A stretch of 64,000 bases of DNA from assembly GCF_041890415.1 (NCBI RefSeq), contig NZ_CP169056.1:868001-932000 (forward strand). Reading direction: 5' to 3'. Under the pieces are notes generated by a model that was not told where the DNA came from, did not search any database, and saw only the letters and a program-made list of their open reading frames with translations. Below are positions 54,730 through 62,897 of the stretch, piece by piece. Both the position numbers and the translations under genes were made by a program. Position 1 is the first letter of the stretch; each line of letters opens with the position of its first letter. The DNA comes from Pseudoxanthomonas koreensis_A (GTDB lineage: Bacteria; Pseudomonadota; Gammaproteobacteria; Xanthomonadales; Xanthomonadaceae).

Positions 54730-55232
54730 AGCTGCTCTACAGTCGCAATCCCAATCCGCGCCTGGCCGTGGCGGCAGCGCGGCAGGTGCGCGCGCCGGTG
54801 ACGTTCGAGTTCGCCGCGCCACTCGCACCCGGGCAGGCGGAACGCTACCGCCGCCTCAACCCGGCGCTGCGCGTGCCGATCCTGGTGCTGGACTACGGCA
54901 GCAGCCTGTGGGAAGCCGACGCGATTGCCTGCCTGCTGTCGCGTGAGGCGGGGTCGTCGTTCTGGCGCTGGGGCGCCGCCGAGCCTGGGATGATCCAGTG
55001 GATCAGCTGGGGCAAGGAGAACTTCGTTCGCGCCTGCGACACGGTCCAGTTCCAGTACGTGACCACGCAGCGCTATGGCCTGGGTCCGGTCGACCCGGTC
55101 GAAGTGGCGAACGGCCTGGCAGAAATGGGGTCAGGTTTATTTTCCGGACCTAGGCTCGCCCTCAGTGAGTGGCCGCGGCTAGTACAGCGCCGGAGAGATC
55201 AAGTCCGAGAGCGGATCTTCGATCTTCTTTAA
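54726..55232 (+). pseudogene. Truncated glutathione S-transferase
   Basis: The first about 133 residues (MKLLYSRNPNPRLAVAAARQ ... RLNPALRVPILVLDYG, LWEADAIACLL, MIQWISWGKE) match the thioredoxin-like domain and the start of the helical domain of a GST. Homology stops near 55124 at GGGGTCAGG. The frame then runs about 35 residues into unrelated sequence and the antisense of the broken HNH copy before a stop. Most of the helical domain is missing, so enzyme activity is unlikely. The DUF4287 gene upstream overlaps it. Confidence 0.75.
55125..55178. repeat. GGGGTCAG-type junction remnant
   Basis: TGGGGTCAGGTTTATTTTCC at about 55126-55145 joins the broken GST to the HNH copy. Related GGTCAGAGTCGA sequences occur at 61088-61099 and 62670-62681. 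Short GGGGTCAG pieces of this kind recur between genes in Xanthomonadaceae and often sit near mobile DNA; here one marks a rearrangement joint. The identity of the parent element is not established. Confidence 0.4.
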
Positions 55233-55470
55233 GGTGGTCTCGAACACCGCGTTGCGGTGGAACTCGAGGTAGGCCCTTTGCTTCTCATCAAAACCGCCGC
55301 AGTGACGGCCGTTGGTCAGGTCCAGGCCGATCTGGCTGGCGACGGCCGCCGGCAGGTGGGATGAGCGCACAAGCGCGCCGTTGTCCTCGAACGTAATCCA
55401 ACCCCGATCGAAGAGCATGTAATGACCCAGTGATTTCCTGCTCAGGTGCTACCTTTCGAAGGAGAGCACG

Positions 55471-55785
55471 ATGAGCCAAGTGATGGACGAAGAGATCAAG
55501 CGTTGGACGGCCCGGCGCAAGTCGGCGCTGGTGCTGGAGATCATTCAGGGCAAGACGACAGTGGCCGAGGCGAGCCGGCAGTTCGACCTCACGCCCTCGG
55601 AGATCGAGAGTTGGGTAGACGATGCCAAGCGCGGCATGGAGAACGCGCTGCGGGCCAAGCCCGAGGATGTCCGGGAGCAGTACGAGCGCCAGCTCAAGGA
55701 CCTGCAGGAAGCCTACGGCGAGGCCATGCTGGAGCTGCGTGCCCGAAAAAAATTGGCGTCCCTGTTGGGCAAGGACGAGACCTGA
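55471..55785 (+). CDS. IS3-family transposase OrfA
   Basis: A 104-residue protein with a helix-turn-helix (SALVLEIIQGKTTVAEASRQFDLTPSEIESWVDDAKRG) and a leucine-rich coiled coil (about 65-95) for multimerisation and end binding. It is followed by OrfB in the -1 frame; the stop overlaps the OrfB ATG (TGATG). The slippery run AAAAAAA at 55746-55752 lies near its end. Confidence 0.9.
   Translation: MSQVMDEEIKRWTARRKSALVLEIIQGKTTVAEASRQFDLTPSEIESWVDDAKRGMENALRAKPEDVREQYERQLKDLQEAYGEAMLELRARKKLASLLGKDET
55746..55752 (+). other. Slippery A7 run for programmed -1 frameshift
   Basis: A AAA AAA in the OrfA reading phase, 33 bp before the OrfA stop. A -1 slip here moves ribosomes into the OrfB frame, which is open, to make the OrfAB transposase as known for IS3 elements. 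Confidence 0.75.
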
Positions 55786-56603
55786 TGGTCTCGATCCAGC
55801 AGGGACTGCGGGCGGACGGGTTCGTGGTGTCGATGGCCAGGCTGTGCCGCTGGTTCGGGCAGCCGCGACGCACGGTCTACTACAAGCCGACCAAGGCGCC
55901 GCCGACGGTCCGGGCGGAGCTGGCCGAGCCGATCAAGGCGCTGATCGAGGAAGAGCCGTCATTCGGCTACCGCACGGTGGCGGGGCTGCTGGGAATGAAC
56001 AAGAACACCGTGCAGCGGATCTTCCAGCTCAAGGGCTGGCAGGTGCGCAAGCGCGCGATCGGCCACCGCCCCCGGATCCAGGCACTGCCATCAGTGGCCA
56101 CGTCTCCCGACCAGCGCTGGGCAACCGACCTGTGCCGCATCTGGGGCGGTCGTGATGGCTGGCTGACCCTGGCCCTGGTGATCGACTGCCATACCGGACA
56201 GTTGTTGGGCTGGCAGCTCTCGCGCAGTGGCAAGGCCAGCACGGCGGCGGCCGCGCTGGAGCAGGCGCTGATCACTCGTTACGGCACGCTGGGACGCGTG
56301 CCCGTGCCGTTCCTGCTGCGCTCGGACAATGGTCTGGTGTTCACCAGCCGCCACTACACCCGGCTGGTCCGCAGTTATGGCCTGAGGCAGGAGTTCATCA
56401 CCCCGCACTGCCCGCAGCAGAACGGGATGGTCGAGCGAGTGATCCGCACGCTGAAGGAGCAGTGCGCGCACCGGCACCGCTTCGAAACCCAGCAACACGC
56501 TATGCGGGTGATCGGCGACTGGATCCAGTTCTATAACCACCGGCGCCCCCACCAAGCGCTGGGCATGAAAACCCCCGCCGAGGCATATGCCTTAGCGGCC
56601 TGA
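55785..56603 (+). CDS. IS3-family transposase OrfB (DDE integrase)
   Basis: 272 residues from ATG 55785, or fused to OrfA by -1 frameshifting. HTH_21-type helices (EEPSFGYRTVAGLLGMNKNTVQRI) precede an rve integrase core: Asp in WATDLCRIW, Asp in LLRSDNGLVF and Glu in NGMVERVIRTLKEQ form the catalytic DDE triad. The C-terminal FYNHRRPHQALGMKTPAEAY is typical of the family. It is complete, so transposition is possible. Confidence 0.93.
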   Translation: MVSIQQGLRADGFVVSMARLCRWFGQPRRTVYYKPTKAPPTVRAELAEPIKALIEEEPSFGYRTVAGLLGMNKNTVQRIFQLKGWQVRKRAIGHRPRIQALPSVATSPDQRWATDLCRIWGGRDGWLTLALVIDCHTGQLLGWQLSRSGKASTAAAALEQALITRYGTLGRVPVPFLLRSDNGLVFTSRHYTRLVRSYGLRQEFITPHCPQQNGMVERVIRTLKEQCAHRHRFETQQHAMRVIGDWIQFYNHRRPHQALGMKTPAEAYALAA

Positions 56604-57474
56604 CCTGTGCAGGAAGTCCTGGGTCATTACAAGCAGGTCGGCGTGGGGCATCAGCAGCAAGCCATTCGCACCGTCCACGCGCTCGGTGCCGCTGGTGCAC
56701 TTGGACCAGGGCTTGATATGGCTGGCTCGCAGGAAGCGCAGGTCAGCGACTCCCGTCAGCCGGCATTGCTTCTCCACGTTCAGCAACCTGCGCTTGAACA
56801 GGGATTGTTTGACCCGGATCTCCTGCACCTGCTGGGCGACCGTCGTCGACAGGTCGACCTCCGGAAGGATGCTGTCCGCAATCTTGTGGAACGGATTGAA
56901 GTCGTCCTCGACAGGCTTGAGTTTGAAGACGATAGCCTTGCGGAGCGAGCCCTTCGTATCCGGAACGCCATGTTCCTCGTACGCGTGGATGAAGCGGAAC
57001 TCGCCCAGGAACCGATAAGGTTGGCTCTTGCCTAGGCTCTGGAAGATGAGCAGCCTGCGGTTGTGCTGGAGATGTTCGCGGATGGCGCGATTGCCGCGGC
57101 TGTCCTGCATGTCTCCATCCTGGCCCTCACCGTAGTAGTGGAGGATGTTCTCGCCATCTTCCTACTCCCAGTGATCCCGGTAGCCGTGCTGCGAACCAGC
57201 TTCCCCGGTGAAGAGGATGACGAACGGCGAACTACTAGGCGTGGAGATGCCGCCCTGCCGCTGTCCACCCAGCGGGCCATGGATCTGCTGGCGGCGGTTG
57301 TATAGAGCGCCGACTTCGAAAGGCAGGTCCGTGGGCAGCTGCAACCGTGGCATGCGGTCCAGGATAGCGCGGCCCACAGCCCTCACGGCCAAGTTGGCAG
57401 GCAAGCGTTCGGTGCCTGGAGGCCAGACAGGGCCTGGTGCCCGGCGCGACCCCCCACCGCAGCCTGCACCACCC

Positions 57475-60435
57475 TCAGAAGCGCACGCTTCCCGCCCGAC
57501 CGTCGTAGGTGACAACACGATCCGGCGGCGATTCTTGCAGCCCGCCCGCTTTGCCGGGTTCGACCAGCACGATCCGCAGTTCACGCCGCTCGACCATGCC
57601 CGGGAACCGGCCCTGCCGCTCGCCCAGCGAGAGTGTGCGGGCCGCGTCGTCCCATGCGAGTTCGTAGCGGGCGGATTCGCCGCGCTCGTAGGCGTAGGTT
57701 TCGTCGTCGTCTTCGTAGACGGTGAAGCGTGCGTCGCGGCCGGGGTAGATGCGGATCTCCATCGGCGCATCGGGCCGCTCGGTCGCGTACTGCATCACCG
57801 GGCCCATCGGCACGATCGAGCCGGCGCGCACGTACAGCGGGATGAGGTCCAGCGGCGCCTCGCGCGCCACCACCTGGCCGCCGCGCAGCAGTTCACCGGT
57901 CCAGAAGTCGAACCAGTCACTGCCCGCGGGCAGGTAGGTCTGCACCGTCAGGTCGACCTGCTTCGCCGCCTCGCGCTCGGCCTCGCGCTGGCGTGGCGTC
58001 TTCCAGGCCAGGCGCAGGGCGCGGTCGGCGGCGCCCTGGAAGTATTCGATCCGCACCGGCACGCGCTGCCCCTGGCGCAGCGCGACCTGGGTGCCCTTGT
58101 AGCGCCTGGGTCCACTGTTCCAGTCGTCCACCCGCCTTTCGCCAGCCACGTACAGCCGGAAGCCATCGTCGCCCTCGAGGCCGATCTCGTACTCGCCGTC
58201 CTCCGGCGCGACCAGCTCGCCCTCCCAGCGCGCCGAAAACCCGTCCAGGCTCGACAGCCCCGGCGGGAACTCCGCGAGCGGCGGTTCCGGCCAGGTATGG
58301 TTGAGGGTCGCGTCCACCACGCGTCCCTTCGCCACGTCGAAGTCCGTGCCTTCGAAGTACTGGCCAGCCAGTCCCGGCGCGCCATCCGGCGTCCGCAGCG
58401 CGCTGGCCGGGATCGTGTCGCCGGGCTGCGCCTGCTTGTGGACCATCGCGTGCACCACCGGCCGCACCAGCAGGGCCGGGCCGAACAGAAACGCATCGCG
58501 GATGTCGTGCGTTCGCGTGTCGTCGGGGAAGTCGAACGGCACCGGGCGCATCAGGGTGGCGCCGGCGGAGGTGACCTGCCAGCTGGTGCTGTAGATGTAG
58601 GGCAGCAGGCGGTAGCGCAGGTGCACCGCATCCAGCAGCGCCTGGTACATCGGCGGGTCGATGGTCTTGAACAGGTACGGCTCGCGCTCGATGCTGGTGC
58701 CGTGGACGCGCATGATCGGGTTGAAGGCGCCGAACTGAAACCACCGGGTGAACAGTTCGCGATAGGCGGGATTGTCCGGGCCGCCGGGAAACTCGGTGAC
58801 GAAGAATCCGCCGATGTCCTGGGTCCAGTACGGGTTGCCGGTCGCGGTCACGCTCACGCCGCCGCTGACCTGTTCGGCCAGGGTCTTCCAGCTGGCGAAG
58901 ATGTCGCCCGACCACGACGCGGCCGCGGTGCGTTGCGCGCCCGCCCAGGCCGACCGGCTCAGCGTGAACACGCGCTTGTCTCCGGCGGCGCGCTGCGCCT
59001 CGTATGCGCCAAGCGTGGTCACCAGCGAATAGGGGTTGAGGTAGCGCGAGAAGTCGCCCAGCGCGTTGCGGCCCAGCGACTTGATGTCGCGCCCGTTGTC
59101 GGCTGCGTCCCACGCCGCGGTGGTCACCTCGACTTCGGTGCCGTCCATCCACAGCGCATCGACCCCGCGATCGAGCAGGCCCCGGCGGGCGTGGTCGAAA
59201 TAGATCTTCCGGCCGAGCGGGCTGTATGCGTCGTAGATCCGCGCCCGCTTCGAGATCCAGTGCAGCGGTTCGAAGCGCAGGCCGTGGCGATCGAGCTCGC
59301 GCGCCAGCGCGGTGTCGTTGCCGACCGAGGGCCAGATCGAGACCATCAGCTTCAGGTCCAGGTCGTGGATCCTGCGGATCATCGCGTCGGGGTCGGGGAA
59401 GCGCACCGGGTCCCAGATCATCCCGCTCCAGGTGCCGTCCTTGTCCGAGCCCCAGTACTGCCAGTCCTGCACGATGTAGTCGAGCGGGAAGCGTTCCCTG
59501 CGGAAGGTTTCCGCCACTTCCACCAGGCGCGCCTGGGTGGGGTAGCGCTCCTTGCTCATGAACAGGCCGAAGGCCTGTTTCGGATACATCGGCGCGGGCC
59601 CGGTGAGGCGGCGATAGGCGGCAACCACGCCGTCCAGGCTGTCGCTGCCCATGAAGTAGTAGTCGACGCCGCCCGGGGCGCTTTCGGCCCACATCGACGC
59701 GCCGCGTGCGTCGTCCTTGAAGCGCATCGCCGAGTACGTGTCCCACAGCACGCCGTAGCGCCGGGTGGACACCATCACCGGGATCAGGATGCCGGTGTTG
59801 GTCTGCACCAGCTCCACCTGCGTGCCGCGGCGGTTGATGCCGGCATCGGAGGTGTAGCCGAAGCCGTAGAGCGCTTCATCGGGCGCGAGCGAGAACACGT
59901 TCTCCACTTCGTAGCTGGGGCCGGCGCCCGCGACGTCGGTGTCCGTGATCGACTGCGGCGCGGTGGCGTGCTCCCGCGTGTACACGCGCCCGTCGCGGTC
60001 CAGGAAGGTGAGCGCGCCGTTGGACTTGCTCACGTTGACGACCAGCCTGTCACTGGTGAGCGTGAGCGTGCGCGCGTCTTCGGTGAGGTCGAACGACACC
60101 TCGGGCGGCACGTCCACCACCACCAGGCTCGGCGCAGTCCAGTGGTTGCGCCCGTGGTTCGCGTTCACGCGCACGATGTCGGGGCCGTGGAACAGGACGT
60201 TCTTGGTGATACCGCCGACCTGGATCTGCACGCCGGCCTGCAGCCGCGTGTAGCCGAACGCGCCATCCGTTCGCGCGCCGACCCGTTGCAGGTGACCGTT
60301 CGCGTCCAGGCCGGTCTCGGTCGCTGCGGCCACCCGCGTGGACCGACTTGAAGGCGCGTCGTCGGAGCCTGCCGCTAGCGATGGCACCTGCGAGGCACCG
60401 AGCACGGCCAGCAGCATCAGTATGGAAACTCGCAT
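57475..60435 (-). CDS. GH31 glycoside hydrolase with PA14 domain (alpha-xylosidase-like)
   Basis: A 986-residue secreted enzyme with a signal peptide (about 1-21). The N-terminal beta-sandwich is followed by a GH31 barrel: Asp431 in DALWMDGTEVE is the expected nucleophile and Asp511 in ASWSGDIFASW the acid/base. A PA14 module is inserted at about residues 688-812 (LAGQYFEGTDFD ... YEIGLEGDDGFRLYV), then the C-terminal beta domains. This layout matches bacterial alpha-xylosidases that remove xylose from xyloglucan oligosaccharides; alpha-glucosidase is possible. No other xyloglucan genes are nearby. It is divergent from the 21-bp repeat region. Confidence 0.92.
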   Translation of the reverse strand: MRVSILMLLAVLGASQVPSLAAGSDDAPSSRSTRVAAATETGLDANGHLQRVGARTDGAFGYTRLQAGVQIQVGGITKNVLFHGPDIVRVNANHGRNHWTAPSLVVVDVPPEVSFDLTEDARTLTLTSDRLVVNVSKSNGALTFLDRDGRVYTREHATAPQSITDTDVAGAGPSYEVENVFSLAPDEALYGFGYTSDAGINRRGTQVELVQTNTGILIPVMVSTRRYGVLWDTYSAMRFKDDARGASMWAESAPGGVDYYFMGSDSLDGVVAAYRRLTGPAPMYPKQAFGLFMSKERYPTQARLVEVAETFRRERFPLDYIVQDWQYWGSDKDGTWSGMIWDPVRFPDPDAMIRRIHDLDLKLMVSIWPSVGNDTALARELDRHGLRFEPLHWISKRARIYDAYSPLGRKIYFDHARRGLLDRGVDALWMDGTEVEVTTAAWDAADNGRDIKSLGRNALGDFSRYLNPYSLVTTLGAYEAQRAAGDKRVFTLSRSAWAGAQRTAAASWSGDIFASWKTLAEQVSGGVSVTATGNPYWTQDIGGFFVTEFPGGPDNPAYRELFTRWFQFGAFNPIMRVHGTSIEREPYLFKTIDPPMYQALLDAVHLRYRLLPYIYSTSWQVTSAGATLMRPVPFDFPDDTRTHDIRDAFLFGPALLVRPVVHAMVHKQAQPGDTIPASALRTPDGAPGLAGQYFEGTDFDVAKGRVVDATLNHTWPEPPLAEFPPGLSSLDGFSARWEGELVAPEDGEYEIGLEGDDGFRLYVAGERRVDDWNSGPRRYKGTQVALRQGQRVPVRIEYFQGAADRALRLAWKTPRQREAEREAAKQVDLTVQTYLPAGSDWFDFWTGELLRGGQVVAREAPLDLIPLYVRAGSIVPMGPVMQYATERPDAPMEIRIYPGRDARFTVYEDDDETYAYERGESARYELAWDDAARTLSLGERQGRFPGMVERRELRIVLVEPGKAGGLQESPPDRVVTYDGRAGSVRF

Positions 60436-60567
60436 CCGTCGGTGTCCTCGCCGTGTATCCGGTCTTCAGTGACGCCGGTTCTGGCCCGCGTCACGCCGTT
60501 TCGTCATGAAAACGCGGTTTCGGCGGGAGGTCAAGCCGGTGTCGGGTGGGCGGCGGACGCGCCACGC

Positions 60568-61020
60568 GGGAGCGCGACCGCGATTTTCTGGCGCGCGAGC
60601 CGGATTGGTCGGGGCGTGCGTGGCATTCGGTCGCGCGCGACGCGGAACGGGTTGCGCGCAAAAGGAATCGCGTTGCGCGCAAACAGAATCGCGTTGCGCC
60701 CAACGGCTTCCGGGCCGACGCCCGCCTGGCGTCGCTTGCAGCCGAATGCCCCGACCCTCACGCGCGACCCAAATCTGCTCGCGCGCAAGCAGGATCCGTC
60801 TGCGCGCGACCGAACGTGGTTTGCGCGCAAGGCTCCCGGTCTTGCGGTCGGCACGTCGCGCCTTGCGGGCAAGCGGCGCCGGTTAGCGGCCGGCGGAGAA
60901 TGAGTGGCGCATGGCATTCGGTGCATCGCGCGCAAGGGTTTGGGCTTCGCGCGCGAGCGTCCGCACCTTGCGCGCGAGGCATGCGTGTGTGCGCAGAAGG
61001 CTGCGACTGTCGCGCACGCG
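60568..61020. repeat. Degenerate 21-bp tandem array, core TTGCGCGCAA
   Basis: Cores of the form [TC][TC]GCGCGC[AG]A recur every 21 bp. Clear or partial cores start at 60568, 60589, 60631, 60652, 60673 and 60694, then, shifted by one base, at 60758, 60779, 60800, 60821, 60842, 60863, 60905, 60926, 60947, 60968, 60989 and 61010. The best cores are the 10-bp palindrome TTGCGCGCAA (60652, 60673, 60821). In the matching frames the units read as heptapeptides such as VARKRNR, LLARKQD, WFARKAP and GFARERP, but a one-base shift and a stop at 60901-60903 break any single ORF. Confidence 0.85.
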
Positions 61021-61087
61021 CTCCGGCGCCCCTGGGTCCGCTGCCGGTGTCGGGGTCCGTGTCCCGGCCATGGGGGGAAAATCAGGA

Positions 61088-61099
61088 GGTCAGAGTCGA
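61088..61099 (+). repeat. GGTCAGAGTCGA element, copy 1
   Basis: Twelve bases identical to 62670-62681, the two copies flanking the YoaK and BamE-like genes in the same orientation. Related to the GGGGTCAGG at 55127. Probably remnants of a dispersed element. Confidence 0.4.
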
Positions 61100-61325
61100 T
61101 CGTATCCGCGCCCGCTCTCCCCGATCCGCGAAGTCCCGCGACTTCGGCGCCAATCCCGGCGGTGAGACGACGAGACGATCGTGGCCCAGCGAAGCCGCCG
61201 GCATACGCCGGCCGTCGCGTCGGCCTCGCCGCGGGGGCGCACAGGCGTCGCTCCGGGCGCGCGCTGACACGCTCGCGATCCCACGCGTGCCCGGCGCCCG
61301 CGCGGATCGCGCCGGGAGCCGCGGC

Positions 61326-61991
61326 GTGATTTCCCGCCTCCCGCCGTGGGTCTGGGGAGGCGCGTGGGTGATGGCGTTCATCGCCGGCATCGTCAACGTG
61401 GTCGGCGTCCTGGGCCTGGATCACCAGGCGCTGACCCACCTGACCGGCAACACCACCCTGCTGAGCGCCGCGCTGGCGCATGCGGACCTCTCCGCGTCCG
61501 TGCACTTCGCCAGCGTGCTGGCCGCGTTTCTGGGCGGGGCGGTGCTCAGCGGCGTGATCGTGCAGGGGGAGTCGCTGGTGCTCGGCCGCCGCTACGGCGT
61601 GGCGCTGGCGCTGGAGTCGGCGCTGCTGTTCGGCGCCGTGATGGTGCTGTCGCGATCGGCCGGGCTCGCCACCCTCATGGCGGCATGCGCGTGCGGGCTG
61701 CAGAACGCGATGGCTTCCACCTACAGCGGCGCCATCGTCCGCACCACCCACGTCTCCGGCATGTTCACGGATCTGGGCATCGGCTTGGGCGGTCTGCTGC
61801 GTGGCGCGCCGACGGACCGCAAGCGCATCGCGCTGTGCGCCTTGATCATCTTCGGATTCTTCGCGGGCGGGGTGGCGGGCGCGTTCCTGTTCGACGCGAT
61901 CGCCGAGCGCGCGTTGCTGGTGCCGGCCGTGCTCACGGCTGCGGTGGCCATCGGCTACGTGGCGTACGCGTCGTGGATGCACCGACGGTGA
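61326..61991 (+). CDS. YoaK family (DUF1275) membrane protein
   Basis: The GTG start at 61326 (MISRLPPWVWGGAWVMAFIAGIVNVVGV) gives 221 residues. About six membrane helices are visible. AFIAGIVNVVG, LTHLTGNTTLLSAAL, ACACGLQNAMASTYSGAIVRTTHVSGMFTDLG and the DRKRIALCALIIFGFFAGGVAGAFL block are DUF1275 hallmarks. The family is a putative inner-membrane transporter of unknown substrate. It is a single gene downstream of the repeat array. Confidence 0.9.
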   Translation: MISRLPPWVWGGAWVMAFIAGIVNVVGVLGLDHQALTHLTGNTTLLSAALAHADLSASVHFASVLAAFLGGAVLSGVIVQGESLVLGRRYGVALALESALLFGAVMVLSRSAGLATLMAACACGLQNAMASTYSGAIVRTTHVSGMFTDLGIGLGGLLRGAPTDRKRIALCALIIFGFFAGGVAGAFLFDAIAERALLVPAVLTAAVAIGYVAYASWMHRR

Positions 61992-62119
61992 GGTCGACGC
62001 CGTTCGCGGCGGCATCGCTTTGCATCGATGCGGGGGCGGTTTTGTCCCGCCCCGCAGCCTTGGCGGCTATGCCGTCGAACGTCGGCTGCCTGCGCTGACG
62101 CGTCAGGCGCCGCGCCGCG

Positions 62120-62533
62120 TCACGGCTGGTAGCACGCTCCGCTCGGGTCGTGTTCGATCTGGACCAGGTCGCCACCGGCGCCGCCCCAGATGTTGCCGTC
62201 GGTGAAGATCAGGCAGCCCTCGTCGCGGTAGAGCACCTGCATGCGGCGCGCGTCGTTGCCGTAGTAGAAGGGGATCCAGCGCTTGCTCGACTCGTAGGTG
62301 TGCTGGCGGTCCGGCACGCGGTCCATGACCTCCTGCACCTGGCCGCTGCTCATGCCGATCCTGAGTTCGGCGAACTTCGCGCCCGGCGCCGGCTCGCCCA
62401 CCACCTCGCCACTGAACGATCCATCGATCGACTTGACCTCGCGTCCACGCTTGGCGGACTCGGACGGACTTCCGCCCCCGCTCGCGCAGGCGGCCAGGCC
62501 CAGACCGATCGCGACCACGGACAACGTCTTCAT
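62120..62533 (-). CDS. BamE-like (SmpA/OmlA fold) lipoprotein
   Basis: The start at ATG 62533 (MKTLSVVAIGLGLAACASGGG) gives 137 residues. Cys16 in LAAC is a canonical lipobox. The C-terminal domain (KFAELRIGMSSGQVQEVMDRVPDRQH ... RRMQVLYRDEGCLIFTDGNI) has the G-M-S-x-x-x-V pattern of BamE/SmpA-fold proteins. It is not BamE itself by context. Function unknown; outer- or inner-membrane anchored. It is convergent with the YoaK gene. Confidence 0.78.
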   Translation of the reverse strand: MKTLSVVAIGLGLAACASGGGSPSESAKRGREVKSIDGSFSGEVVGEPAPGAKFAELRIGMSSGQVQEVMDRVPDRQHTYESSKRWIPFYYGNDARRMQVLYRDEGCLIFTDGNIWGGAGGDLVQIEHDPSGACYQP

Positions 62534-62897
62534 TCCCCTCGTTGCACTGCACCTCCCCTTGAGTGGCGCGCAGCATCGCCCGAATGGATGCCCCAGGGAA
62601 CACGCGCTAGCGGCGCATTGCACTTGGGCACCTGTTCGCGGCGATGCCTGCTTCGTGCAACAAAGCAGGGGTCAGAGTCGACTTCTCTCCCGGGTCTCGG
62701 GTCCGGGCCATAGGGGCGCCGGATGCCCGATGGATAGGGTGTCGATCAATGCTGCCCGCCCAGTGTCGCCGGCGGGCTAGAACCGTCCTGCTGTCGGCTC
62801 GGGGCGTCGGTCCGGTGCCGCCACGGCTGCCGAGACCTCGTTCGTCGCCCTGCCTGCAACCGCTGAACCCTAGGCCGCATCCCGGTGGGCGACTCCA
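62534..62897. other. Intergenic region with GGTCAGAGTCGA copy 2
   Basis: 364 bp between the divergent lipoprotein and serine hydrolase genes. The 12-bp element GGTCAGAGTCGA lies at 62670-62681. No gene, clear promoter or terminator is recognised beyond that. Confidence 0.5.

Larger units (their letters stand above)
55418..56631 (+). mobile_element. IS3-family insertion sequence, 1214 bp
   Basis: Imperfect terminal inverted repeats begin TGTAATGACCCAG at both ends (28-29 bp, with TTCCTGC and CAGG also shared). The target duplication AGCA is seen at 55414-55417 and 56632-56635, and removing the element restores the sequence found in the intact HNH copy. It has two overlapping ORFs with a -1 slippery A7 run between them, the IS3-family plan. 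All parts look intact, so it may be recent and active. Confidence 0.93.
55179..57353 (-). pseudogene. HNH endonuclease gene, second copy, broken by IS insertion and nonsense codon
   Basis: It reads MPRLQLPTDLPFEVGALYNRRQQ from ATG 57353, closely matching the intact copy at 52171-53130. A TAG at 57162-57164 (Glu in the intact copy) stops it early; the frame then continues intact to HADLL, where an IS element (55418-56631) is inserted, and resumes at 55417 with FDRGWITFEDN to ..LISPALY. A one-codon deletion is also present (NPFHKIADSI against DPFQRKVADGV). No full-length protein can be made. The two copies lie in the same orientation about 2 kb apart. Confidence 0.9.
60436..61325. other. 890-bp non-genic stretch holding a 21-bp repeat array
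   Basis: This lies between the divergent GH31 and YoaK genes. Open frames here are long only because of the GC-rich repeat and have no family similarity. About half of the region is the 21-bp array at 60568-61020. The remainder, 61021-61325, shows a GGTCAGAGTCGA element at 61088 and nothing else I recognise. Confidence 0.6.

Noticed and set aside
54726..55232. Functional short glutathione S-transferase
   Set aside because: Homology ends at a clear breakpoint and the last about 35 residues are run-on through unrelated and antisense sequence.
60568..61020. Possible CRISPR array
   Set aside because: Units are contiguous and only 21 bp with diverged sequence. There are no constant repeats separated by unique spacers of about 30 bp and no cas genes.
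60546..61991. A 481-residue ORF running through the repeat into the YoaK gene
   Set aside because: Only the last 221 residues match a family. The upstream part is translation of the 21-bp array and the heptad pattern changes frame at about 60700-60758, so the gene start is placed at 61326.
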